Shown here: positions 13,793 to 20,520 of the stretch, piece by piece
Numbering within the stretch: position 1 is the stretch's first letter
Layout of the letters: each line of letters begins with the position of its first letter
The notes under the pieces: model-generated
The model's input: only the letters and a program-made list of their open reading frames with translations
What the model was told of the DNA's origin: nothing
Databases searched by the model: none
Origin: a virus
Virus record (IMG/VR): IMGVR_UViG_3300027898_000014
Location: 1-51,498 of that record
Length of the DNA stretch: 51,498 bases
Reading direction: 5' to 3' (one strand)
Made by a program: the position numbers and the translations under genes

Positions 13793-14164
13793 TCATTCTC
13801 CTACAAGGTCGGAATGATCTGGAGGCGTCCAGCCCGGCGGCTTCACGACGTCGAGGGTCGACCCTCTCTTGCTTTGGCTAGCGGACGATACACGGACTTT
13901 CTTCATGTTCGCTTCGTGGACCCGCCGCCAAGCTTCATCGAAGTCGAAGCCTTGCATCACGGCAGTCCCGATCGCGACATAGCAAAGGTCCACGAGGGCG
14001 TCAAGCTGGTCGGCTTTCGTGTCGGCTTCTTTGTATTCTTTGAGTTCTTCTTCCATGAATTTTTCGCGGAAAATCCGCTCGACGTCGTCGAGCCGGCGCG
14101 CCGGCCCGTCGGAAGGAAGGCCGAATTTTCGATGGAAATCTCGGACATCAAGAAAATAGCTCAT
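13793..14164 (-). CDS. MazG-like nucleotide pyrophosphohydrolase, 123 aa
   Basis: Predicted all-alpha NTP pyrophosphatase (MazG / phosphoribosyl-ATP pyrophosphohydrolase superfamily). The metal-binding pattern is EELKEYKEA followed by DQLDALVDLCYVAIG; the C-terminal half (GFDFDEAWRRVHEANMKKV, then KRGS and a GWTPPD ending) matches the phage subgroup. ATG 14164 overlaps the preceding stop (ATGA), with AAGGA upstream. It may remove a competing or unmodified nucleotide, or regulate pools; the substrate cannot be read from sequence. Confidence 0.8.
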   Translation of the reverse strand: MSYFLDVRDFHRKFGLPSDGPARRLDDVERIFREKFMEEELKEYKEADTKADQLDALVDLCYVAIGTAVMQGFDFDEAWRRVHEANMKKVRVSSASQSKRGSTLDVVKPPGWTPPDHSDLVGE

Positions 14165-14946
14165 AGGGGGTCCTTTTCAAAAACGTGGAGGCTTCCGATC
14201 CACATGGAAAAATCGCCAGGAACGACGCCGAGCCAAAACGAGTCCCTTATCCGGAGCTGGTCGAGCACCCAGAGAAGAAGACGGATAGTGAGGTAGCAGT
14301 CGTCGCGGAAATGCCTTGTGAAATCGCAACTCCTCATTAGGTAGAAAACATTGAACTTCCCATCCCGTTGGAGGAAATGATAGCCGAGTGTGCAAGGCTT
14401 CCGCGGCAAGCCGCCGAGATCTTCTGGGTAGAAGATCGGCAAGTAAGCTTGCCGGGTGAAGGGCTGGTCGTCAAGGAGGTTCACAAGATCCTCAAGGTCG
14501 CCGTATGGCCCGCGGGCTCCCCACCGAGGCCGGGGATCTTTCGCCGGGTAACGTCGGATGCGTTCAGGATAGGAAACCGGCAATTTCCCTCCTTCGCTTC
14601 GGTTCGCGAATTTAGGCCAATAACGCTCTGCGTAGGAATGGTCGAACACTGAGGGCTTGAATTTTTCCGCCGATCGGGACCACGGCCAACTAAGCCACGC
14701 GGTCCCAGGGTTCAAAGGCTCCCCGCCGACGCGCTCTTCAAAAGCTTTATCCGCGAACGGAAGGTTCGGCTTGATGTCGTCAGCATAGGCATTGAGTCGT
14801 TCCTCACCCTTAAGATCGACGATAAAGAACTGGTTTGTCATCTCCTTCGTCGAAAGGTTCGCTTCGACGCCCTGCCATTTTTCTGTCTTAACGATTGGGG
14901 CTTCGAGGAGAGCTCCGCGGAAAGCTGTGATTTGGTTCTTGAACAT
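14161..14946 (-). CDS. Thymidylate synthase-fold enzyme, possibly dCMP-specific, 261 aa
   Basis: The C-terminal two thirds carry the ThyA fold: catalytic Cys185 in KPCTLGYHF, the phosphate-binding RSCD at 205-208, and LHVFEKD near the end. Counting eight residues past RSCD, as in ThyA where the pyrimidine-reading Asn stands (RSCD-x7-N), places Asp216 there. Asn to Asp at this site is the known hallmark of dCMP-directed relatives such as T4 dCMP hydroxymethylase. The alignment is ungapped but by eye. The N-terminal 160 residues (KGEERLNAYADDI) are unlike ThyA. ATG 14946 with AAGGA is preferred over TTG 14952. Either a divergent thymidylate synthase or a maker of modified dCMP. Confidence 0.75.
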   Translation of the reverse strand: MFKNQITAFRGALLEAPIVKTEKWQGVEANLSTKEMTNQFFIVDLKGEERLNAYADDIKPNLPFADKAFEERVGGEPLNPGTAWLSWPWSRSAEKFKPSVFDHSYAERYWPKFANRSEGGKLPVSYPERIRRYPAKDPRPRWGARGPYGDLEDLVNLLDDQPFTRQAYLPIFYPEDLGGLPRKPCTLGYHFLQRDGKFNVFYLMRSCDFTRHFRDDCYLTIRLLLWVLDQLRIRDSFWLGVVPGDFSMWIGSLHVFEKDPL

Positions 14947-14948
14947 CG

Positions 14949-15449
14949 TCAATCCTTCTTCAATAATTTTTCTAACCGCACGAGGAGCTGGAGGAAATCG
15001 TCAAGGATCGACGACGGTGTGTCTTCAAGAATGACAGGCGGAACCACGGTAACTTCTTGCTTAGGAAGCTCGTTTATCCTCGAGGAGCCGAATTCTCCGA
15101 TGAGGACATTCGGAGCGTCTGAATGCTTATGGTAACCGCCGAGCCTTGGACGGACAACTACATGCTCCGGCCGGCGGTTAAGCTTAAAGACGACGGAAGG
15201 ATCCTCCATGACGTAAACTAGGCGTTTGCGGTTGTTGGACGAATGGCCGATGCATCGGAACATTTTCTTGCCGCGCCATCGGTAAAGCGCTGCAGATATA
15301 TGGCTTACGTCGAGGGACCATCCGCCGTCCGCGGCGATGTCTTTGATGGTCGTGCTTGTGAAGACGCTTCCCGACGGAAGAGTCTTAATTATTTCGATCG
15401 TCCGCGCCGTGGCGCTTTCCGCTAAAGGCAATTTTTTAAGCTCAACCAT
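14949..15449 (-). CDS. Possible winged-helix protein, 166 aa
   Basis: ATG 15449 follows GGAGG closely. The N-terminal 75 residues (TIKDIAADGGWSLDVSHISAALYRW, KKMFRCIGHSSNNRKRLVY) read as a helix-turn-helix with a wing, as in small phage regulators. A variable linker and a C-terminal helix (ILDDFLQLLVRLEKLLKKD) that could dimerise follow. First gene after the tandem motif at 15470-15497. No family named; DNA binding is an inference. Confidence 0.5.
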   Translation of the reverse strand: MVELKKLPLAESATARTIEIIKTLPSGSVFTSTTIKDIAADGGWSLDVSHISAALYRWRGKKMFRCIGHSSNNRKRLVYVMEDPSVVFKLNRRPEHVVVRPRLGGYHKHSDAPNVLIGEFGSSRINELPKQEVTVVPPVILEDTPSSILDDFLQLLVRLEKLLKKD

Positions 15450-15469
15450 TTTTCCTCCAGGAATATCTT

Positions 15470-15497
15470 TGTAAACCCTTTAATCTCTTAAAGTAAA
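15470..15497 (-). promoter_or_regulatory. Tandem copies of the GGGTTTAC motif
   Basis: Two leftward copies 22 bp apart: TTTACT at 15497-15492 (in CCGGGGTTTACT) and TTTACA at 15475-15470 (in TTAAAGGGTTTACA). The first can pair with TACAAA/TTACAA about 17-18 bp on. The second lies only 20 nt before the start codon at 15449, too close for a -35, so one copy may be a protein-binding site rather than a promoter element. Confidence 0.45.
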
Positions 15498-15510
15498 CCC
15501 CGGAGGAAAC

Positions 15511-15532
15511 AAGCGGCGGACTAACGCCGCTT
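15511..15532 (-). terminator. Probable leftward terminator after the methyltransferase operon
   Basis: Perfect 8-bp stem AAGCGGCG / CGCCGCTT with a 6-nt loop, 13 nt past the stop of the amino-methyltransferase. On the minus strand it is followed by only GTTTCC, a weak U-tract. It separates this operon from the next motif-type promoter region. Confidence 0.5.
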
Positions 15533-15544
15533 ACTGCTGTATTT

Positions 15545-16441
15545 TCAGGAAAGTTTTTTCGCCGCCCGGCCGCCAGGTTTTTTGAACACGACGATCGTCT
15601 GGTAATAAGGCGGGTGGACGCCGCGGGCCGTGAAATATGTGTTCAGGAACAATGTGCCCGGATAATGCTTCAAGAAAGCGGCGCCGACATATTCCATCCC
15701 TAGGTCTTCGAGGATCCTGCAATAGATTTGGTGAAGGAGGAAGGGTTCGCGTTTCCGCATCATGTCTTTAACGCCGACGACGAAATGCCCGCCTGGCTGG
15801 AGGGCTGAAACGCAAGCTTTGTAGATGTCCGTCATCGTTTCGATATAGACGGGACCTTCATTTAGGAAAGCCAGGTTCGGGAGCTTTTTGTCGTAAGCGT
15901 AGAGGATTTGCGGCGGTCCTCCCTTGATGAGCGTGCCGACCGATTTGTCGCCGCTATAGGGGGGATTGTTGACGACCAGCTTGAACTTCTGGTCGACCTT
16001 TTTCAAGAAATCGCCGATGTTCCTCGCGTCGCCTTGGGCGACTTTCGCTTCTGCCGATCCTTTCGGGATCGTGGAGAGAGCTTTCTTGATATTATCGGAA
16101 AGGATTTGCCCGAATTCAAGCTCCATCCCCGCGACGCTTCGCCCTTGAGTCAACGACTCGACGGCCGTCGTCCCGGCGCCGATCGTCGGATCCAGGACCC
16201 AGTCTCCTTTCTTCGAATAAGCTTGGATCGCCCAACGGGCGATATGCAACGGCGTTTTCGCGATGTGCCCGCCTTTGCCTTTTTCCGTCGGGGAATAATA
16301 AGCCCGCCGCTCAAGTCGACTGTAGTATGAGCCGTCCAAAGGACGGAGCTCTCCGATGGCTTTCGAGCACCATGCGCATGCGCAATGATAATCGCCCGGT
16401 ATGTCGCCGTCCCTAACCTCAACTTTATCGCCCATAGACAT
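15545..16441 (-). CDS. DNA N6-adenine or N4-cytosine methyltransferase, 298 aa
   Basis: SAM-dependent amino-methyltransferase. Motif I is VLDPTIGAGTT (residues 82-92), preceded by the motif X region KTPLHIARWAIQAY. Motif IV is NNPPY (158-162), which with I-before-IV order suits the N6-adenine classes. The N-terminus has a CACAWC cluster (Cys20, 22, 25), perhaps a metal knuckle. A long insert after NPPY (GGPPQILYAYDKKLPN) may serve target recognition. ATG 16441 follows GGGAG. No restriction enzyme is adjacent, so it is probably protective or regulatory. Target not predictable. Confidence 0.8.
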   Translation of the reverse strand: MSMGDKVEVRDGDIPGDYHCACAWCSKAIGELRPLDGSYYSRLERRAYYSPTEKGKGGHIAKTPLHIARWAIQAYSKKGDWVLDPTIGAGTTAVESLTQGRSVAGMELEFGQILSDNIKKALSTIPKGSAEAKVAQGDARNIGDFLKKVDQKFKLVVNNPPYSGDKSVGTLIKGGPPQILYAYDKKLPNLAFLNEGPVYIETMTDIYKACVSALQPGGHFVVGVKDMMRKREPFLLHQIYCRILEDLGMEYVGAAFLKHYPGTLFLNTYFTARGVHPPYYQTIVVFKKPGGRAAKKLS

Positions 16442-16455
16442 ATTTTCTTCTCCCT

Positions 16456-17871
16456 TCAGTCAAATTTCAACATCGTAGTAGCCGTCGCGCCGGCAGGCGC
16501 GATCGTTTCTTTAGGCGCCTTTACGGCGCGGGGCGCTTTTGGCGCTTTTGGCGCGTTCGGAACCTTTTCGGCTTTCACGGCAGGGGCCTTAGGAACCTTG
16601 CGGACGGCCGCTTCAGGAGGAGGGGTATAACCGAACCGCCTCCGCCTGACTTCGCACTCCTCAGCCAACCAGCACGCTCCGCAGGCCGCTTCCTGCTTCG
16701 AATAACCCACGTTGTCGCAAAACCAAGTCTTGGCTTCATCGATGAACGGGTCGTTTTTGAGGAGCCGCGTCCCTGCCGCTTTGAAAGGCTGCCGAAGGAC
16801 ATGGGCAGCGACCTGCCGGGCGAAGTATTCATTGAACTGGATCGGCATCGCCTTTCCCGTCATCTTCACCATGTGCATATTGTTTTCGTGGACCCACTGC
16901 CCTTTCTCGTCGAGCTTAGTCCCGTAGAAAACGAAATCGTCGTCGAAACCTTGGATGCGGGCGCGTTCGCGGATCGTGAAGGGGACATTGCGGATCGGGT
17001 GGATCGTCGCGTTGCCGCCGGTGAGGACGTTGCACGGGCCGTCCCATTTAGCTTTGAGGAAACCGATGCGCTTTTTCAGCTCTCCATCTTTATTCAGATA
17101 TTCCATTATCGTCCCTGGAGGCCGGGCGGCGAACCAATCGCGGACGACGCGCCAATTCTCCGATTTTCCTAAGCGCAATATGTTCGTCGAGCGGGGAGAA
17201 ATGACGTCAAGAGCGTGGGGATCATGGTTAGGGTAATTAGATTTCCCTGGCTCGCCTAAACCTTCGAGGACTGACCGAACAGTGCCAGAATGGGCGTGCT
17301 CGTCAGGCCGGAAGGTGAAGCCCTCTTCTTTCTTCGCGCCAAGAACGAACATCCGATCGCGTTTTTTCTGCACATTCCCGTAACCCCAATTCGAAACCGC
17401 TTCAGGAAAAATATCGTAATCCGGCAGGGCGTCGACGTAATCCCGCATCGAGAACGCTTGGAAAGAAGGAGCAAGATTGTCCGCAGCGAAGAACCTCGGT
17501 TGGAGCTTCGCCACGACCTCGAACGTGATCGGAATGTCGCCAGGATCAGTCAAGTCCTCCAGGCGGTCGGCGTTCGCGCCGTTCAATTTCGAAAAATTCC
17601 CGCATTCGCAATGCATGAGGGCAAGCGTCGGGTTCATCAGCCGTTCGACCTCTTCCGGCGTAAGGTCAGACCATTTGTGCTTGAAGACGGCGCCGGGAAA
17701 ATTCTCCGTGAACGTGTTGCGGCCGCGTTCGTCGCGGGCGTGGTAATACTTCCGCCATTCGATGTTCCCGAGCGTCTTGAACCCAGCCTTCGCCGCCCCA
17801 TGGAGCATCGACCCTATGCCAGACGTCACACCGACGGCGGTGAGCTGCGGGACTTCAACTTTCTTTTTCAT
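16456..17871 (-). CDS. Divergent cytosine-C5 methyltransferase family protein, 471 aa
   Basis: SAM-binding start VTSGIGSMLHGAAKAGFKTLGNIEW is the Dcm motif I/II region. Motif IV, usually PCQxFS, reads HCECGNFS (87-94): Cys90 could be the catalytic cysteine in ECGNFS, but the preceding Pro and following Gln are lost. Motif VI, usually ENV, reads DNL (131-133). QKKRDRMFVLG (168-178) fits motif VIII (QxRxR). RIQGFDDDF and KMTGKAMPIQF fit IX-X. A four-cysteine segment AACGACWLAEEC and a Lys/Ala/Pro tail follow. ATG 17871 overlaps the upstream stop. Either an atypical methyltransferase or a related enzyme with changed chemistry. Confidence 0.75.
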   Translation of the reverse strand: MKKKVEVPQLTAVGVTSGIGSMLHGAAKAGFKTLGNIEWRKYYHARDERGRNTFTENFPGAVFKHKWSDLTPEEVERLMNPTLALMHCECGNFSKLNGANADRLEDLTDPGDIPITFEVVAKLQPRFFAADNLAPSFQAFSMRDYVDALPDYDIFPEAVSNWGYGNVQKKRDRMFVLGAKKEEGFTFRPDEHAHSGTVRSVLEGLGEPGKSNYPNHDPHALDVISPRSTNILRLGKSENWRVVRDWFAARPPGTIMEYLNKDGELKKRIGFLKAKWDGPCNVLTGGNATIHPIRNVPFTIRERARIQGFDDDFVFYGTKLDEKGQWVHENNMHMVKMTGKAMPIQFNEYFARQVAAHVLRQPFKAAGTRLLKNDPFIDEAKTWFCDNVGYSKQEAACGACWLAEECEVRRRRFGYTPPPEAAVRKVPKAPAVKAEKVPNAPKAPKAPRAVKAPKETIAPAGATATTMLKFD

Positions 17872-18104
17872 TCCTGCACCTCAATTAAATGCCAAGCGGC
17901 GTCTCCAAATGAAACGCTGATTAAATGGCGCCCTTTATAAGTTTCCCCCGTGCCGACGATCTTCACTTGGCGCCGTGGCCTATATGGGACAAACCATATG
18001 GCGAAATGATCGCCGTGGAACGAGAAATGGACGACTTCACCGTCGATCGTCGAAGGTTTATCTATAGACGAAATCGAGATATTCATCCGATTAATGACGC
18101 TCAT
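17868..18104 (-). CDS. Hypothetical beta-rich protein, 78 aa
   Basis: Sandwiched by ATGA overlaps between the asparagine synthetase-like and C5-methyltransferase genes, so the three are certainly one translation-coupled unit. GGAG lies upstream of ATG 18104. The sequence alternates strands (VVHFSFHGDHFAIWFV, QVKIVGTGETYKGRHLISVSFG), suggesting a small beta barrel. Unrecognised; perhaps an accessory subunit of one of its neighbours. Confidence 0.55.
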   Translation of the reverse strand: MSVINRMNISISSIDKPSTIDGEVVHFSFHGDHFAIWFVPYRPRRQVKIVGTGETYKGRHLISVSFGDAAWHLIEVQE

Positions 18105-19351
18105 AGCCAGATCTCCCGGAAAAGCTTGACCAGCCGGATGCTATGGGCCTCGCGGTCGAAGCCAGCCGGGCGCAAGGGCTTCTTCTCGACGTCGTTGGGC
18201 CATATATCCCTAAGGATCTTTTTGTTAGGCGCGTAAGGGGCGGCTAAAGCCAGCTGGGCCATCCTTCGGCTAAGGAAGGGAGACCGGTATTCGACGGCCT
18301 TCCGCATCATCACCCGATCGAGCCGCGGAAGGTGGTAACAGACAAGCTCGTGGAACACGTCCGAATAACGGCTGTCATATCGTGCAGCCCGTCCGTAGCC
18401 GCCGAAGAATTCATCGGCGCCGTCGCCGCCGAGGCAGACGTTTTCTTTCACGGCTTCCGCCATGAGGATTTGGGCTTCCACCGATCCAAGGTCGACAGGT
18501 TCTTGCATCCAGAGGAGGATCTCAAGATCCGTCGGCGGGGCGGCCGTCGGCACGACGCGGAGAGACGGACCTGCGATAGATTGGGCGACGCCAAGCTCTC
18601 CGGTGAGGCCGATGTGGTAAGGGACGATGTCGCCGTATTCCCGCGCAGTCCGATAGACCAAAGACGAGTCATATCCGCCGGAAAGGAGGCAGGCGACGGG
18701 GACGTCTGACGATTGGACGCGGAGGCGGACAGCTTCTTCAAAAGCGTATTTGAGGGCTTCGGGAGAATAGTCGTCGGCGATGAAAACTGGATCCGCATGC
18801 TCCATCTGGCGTTCGGGCAACGACACGGAATGGCCCGGAAGGACTTTCTTAATCCTCGTGAACGGCGTGCGGCTTTGGTCCGGGCAATAGCCCCATTTCA
18901 TCACGTCAGAAAGAAAAACCTCGTCGAAATCTTCTCCTTCTTCGACCAAAGGCCATAGCTCGCTGCACGCCCGAGAATGCGTGTAGAAGATCGGCTTCTG
19001 GGCGAGGTAGTCGGCGATCAGCGTGATGCGGCCGTGCCGGTGGTAGGCGACTGACCAAAATCCGTCGAACCCTTGGAACCCGCGGACGCCGAAGTCGCGG
19101 AGGGTCCTAAACGCGAGCATCGTGTCGCCGAGCTCATCCGTGAAATCTCTAAAATTAAGCAATTCGCCGACGAAACAGAATTCCTCGTCGAAGATCGTGA
19201 TCGGTTGCTCGAAGCTCCCGACGATCGGCAACCTCGCGAACGCTGAATGCCGAGTGACACGGGGCGGGAGAGTCCCGCGGTGGGAGATCGCCGCGGCAGC
19301 CTTCATAAGCCACGGATCGTCGGGGAGGAGGGACATCGCGAAGCCGCACAT
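18101..19351 (-). CDS. Asparagine synthetase (AsnB)-like glutamine amidotransferase, 416 aa
   Basis: Two-domain enzyme. Start MCGF gives Cys2, the N-terminal nucleophile of class II glutaminases. The glutamine-site pattern ARLPIVG (Arg40) and VGE (Glu63) is present, but the Asn of the usual NGE is Val here, and the domain is short. The C-terminal synthetase domain has the PP-loop LLSGGYDSS (222-230) and CLGGDGADEFFGGYG (306-320), with EYRSPFL further on. At 416 aa it is well below the roughly 550 of bacterial AsnB. GGGAG precedes ATG 19351. In a phage, coupled to DNA methyltransferases, it may amidate a nucleotide or base rather than make asparagine; that is inference. Confidence 0.8.
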   Translation of the reverse strand: MCGFAMSLLPDDPWLMKAAAAISHRGTLPPRVTRHSAFARLPIVGSFEQPITIFDEEFCFVGELLNFRDFTDELGDTMLAFRTLRDFGVRGFQGFDGFWSVAYHRHGRITLIADYLAQKPIFYTHSRACSELWPLVEEGEDFDEVFLSDVMKWGYCPDQSRTPFTRIKKVLPGHSVSLPERQMEHADPVFIADDYSPEALKYAFEEAVRLRVQSSDVPVACLLSGGYDSSLVYRTAREYGDIVPYHIGLTGELGVAQSIAGPSLRVVPTAAPPTDLEILLWMQEPVDLGSVEAQILMAEAVKENVCLGGDGADEFFGGYGRAARYDSRYSDVFHELVCYHLPRLDRVMMRKAVEYRSPFLSRRMAQLALAAPYAPNKKILRDIWPNDVEKKPLRPAGFDREAHSIRLVKLFREIWL

Positions 19352-19503
19352 TATTTCGCTCCCCGATGGGTCTTCACGGGCTTCACCGCGCTCTTTTTTT
19401 GTTCCTTGATTTTTCTTTTCCGCTCCCACGCGGCCTTCATCGCTGAAGACATATTCTTGCGGTGCTCGTCAGACCACCCGTCGCTACGCTTATCTTTTAG
19501 CAT
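19351..19503 (-). CDS. Basic microprotein with NUMOD-like pattern, 50 aa
   Basis: ATG 19503 with GGAGGG; the stop overlaps the next ATG (TAATG). The sequence SDEHRKNMSSAMKAAWERK resembles NUMOD3-type DNA-contact segments found in homing nucleases, and the remainder is Lys-rich. Probably a small nucleic-acid-binding peptide; it may also be a relic of a homing endonuclease. Overlaps the gene upstream by 14 nt. Confidence 0.5.
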   Translation of the reverse strand: MLKDKRSDGWSDEHRKNMSSAMKAAWERKRKIKEQKKSAVKPVKTHRGAK

Positions 19504-19765
19504 TAAACCCTCCTGCGATATACTTGCGGACCAACCCCGCATAACCCATAATGTCTGCCCAGTGGTCGTCGAACGACCAATTCCCGCTGACGACTCGGGC
19601 GATTTTGTGGAGGATCATCTTGATGGCGATTTTGGCGACGGGTGGCAATTTGTCCCAATTTACGCCAGAATAGGCGGCGCGCTCTAACGCTATGTTCACT
19701 TCCGCCACATCGGGGAAGTCTCCATGGGTCGTCTGGCGTTCTTTGAGTATTTGATCCGTGTCCAT
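19490..19765 (-). CDS. DUF6378-like protein, 91 aa
   Basis: ATG 19765 with AAGGAG. The pattern KERQTTHGDFPDVAEVN, MILHKIARVVSGN and DHWADIMGYAGL is that of a small phage protein family (DUF6378) common beside nucleotide metabolism genes; the two helices with conserved His/Asp recall MazG-like pyrophosphatases. Function is not established. Family name given from memory of the motif. Confidence 0.7.
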   Translation of the reverse strand: MDTDQILKERQTTHGDFPDVAEVNIALERAAYSGVNWDKLPPVAKIAIKMILHKIARVVSGNWSFDDHWADIMGYAGLVRKYIAGGFNAKR

Positions 19766-19772
19766 ATCCGCT

Positions 19773-19801
19773 CCTTTAAGCTAAACTAACCTGAAAGTAA
19801 A
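19773..19801 (-). promoter_or_regulatory. Leftward GGGTTTACT motif overlapping the start of a rightward gene
   Basis: Minus strand CATAGGGTTTACT: TTTACT at 19801-19796, TAAAGG 17 bp on (19778-19773). That -10 would overlap the ribosome binding site of the gene at 19765, leaving almost no leader, so a different use of the motif is possible. The motif abuts the ATG at 19806 of the opposite-strand nuclease gene, so binding here could affect both genes. Confidence 0.4.
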
Positions 19802-19805
19802 CCCT

Positions 19806-20153
19806 ATGGGGAAAGCCGACGCCGGCCTTCGAGCTAAGTTCCAGAAAAACTTGAAGCGGCGCCAATTCACGCCGATCGAGTCATATGTGTCTTGGGGCGT
19901 CCCAGATTGCCATGTCCTCTTCCACGGCGGGATCGACGTATGGATCGAATTCAAGCGCAAAGGGAAACCGCTCCGCCCAGGCCAAAAGGGCTGGCTCCAA
20001 CGACGGTCCTCTTTAGGAGGCCGATGCTTCATCGTCGAGGGCGACCAATTTGCCACGGCGATATACGAAGGCAGAGACATTGAAATGGAAGTTCCTATCT
20101 ACGCCGGTCCATACGATTGGCCGACGATCCAGAAAATTTTGTCAGGGCCGTAA
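19806..20153 (+). CDS. VRR-NUC family nuclease, 115 aa
   Basis: Single rightward gene within a leftward region. VRR-NUC is the minimal PD-(D/E)XK fold found in FAN1 and phage Holliday-junction-type nucleases. The metal site is GVPDCHV (Pro33-Asp34) and WIEFKRKG (Glu48, Lys50), then Gln60 in LRPGQKGWL. FQKNLKRRQFTPIES is the usual N-terminus, supporting the ATG at 19806 despite a poor ribosome binding site (GAAAG). Phage VRR-NUC proteins are often partnered with SNF2-like ATPases; one is encoded at 7.3-8.9 kb here. Its 3' end overlaps the opposing gene by 12 bp. Confidence 0.8.
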   Translation: MGKADAGLRAKFQKNLKRRQFTPIESYVSWGVPDCHVLFHGGIDVWIEFKRKGKPLRPGQKGWLQRRSSLGGRCFIVEGDQFATAIYEGRDIEMEVPIYAGPYDWPTIQKILSGP

Positions 20154-20450
20154 CGCGGAACTCGGCATGATGAAGAACGTCGGTTTCCAACTGACGGATA
20201 TTTCATAGGCGTCAGCGAACGCTTCTGGCTCGAGGATGACGATCTTTCCTCCGTCGCGGAACGCGTCCTCGTTTTTATCCCGAGCTGATTGAACGATGAA
20301 TTCCACGATTTGCCTCCCGCCGTATTTAGTGCTAGCAAGATAAGAAGCGATATGGTCGACAACTTCGAATTCTTCCGTCGGGAGCGTCCCCGCAGCCTTC
20401 ATCGCCGCGATTTCTTTCGGCCTGCGCCAATGGGTCCAAACGATCTTCAT
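20142..20450 (-). CDS. Hypothetical protein, 102 aa
   Basis: ATG 20450 overlaps the stop of the 20-aa gene upstream (ATGA); AGGA lies 9 nt before. Helical and charged: TEEFEVVDHIASYLAST, IVEFIVQSARDKNEDAF, ILEPEAFADAYEI. No family recognised. Convergent overlap with the VRR-NUC gene at the 3' end. Confidence 0.55.
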   Translation of the reverse strand: MKIVWTHWRRPKEIAAMKAAGTLPTEEFEVVDHIASYLASTKYGGRQIVEFIVQSARDKNEDAFRDGGKIVILEPEAFADAYEISVSWKPTFFIMPSSALRP

Positions 20451-20509
20451 GGTTTAAATCCTGGCTGAAGTTTGTAGCCTAATTTCTCGATTGCCGCTTC
20501 TGCGTTCAT
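20447..20509 (-). CDS. Coupled microprotein, 20 aa
   Basis: Short frame from ATG 20509, with AGGGAG and AAGGA upstream, to a TGA inside the next ATG. Product MNAEAAIEKLGYKLQPGF-KP. Too short to classify; the strong ribosome binding site and ATGA junction suggest real translation, possibly only to load ribosomes onto the following gene. Confidence 0.4.
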   Translation of the reverse strand: MNAEAAIEKLGYKLQPGFKP

Positions 20510-20520
20510 TCCTTTTCTCC

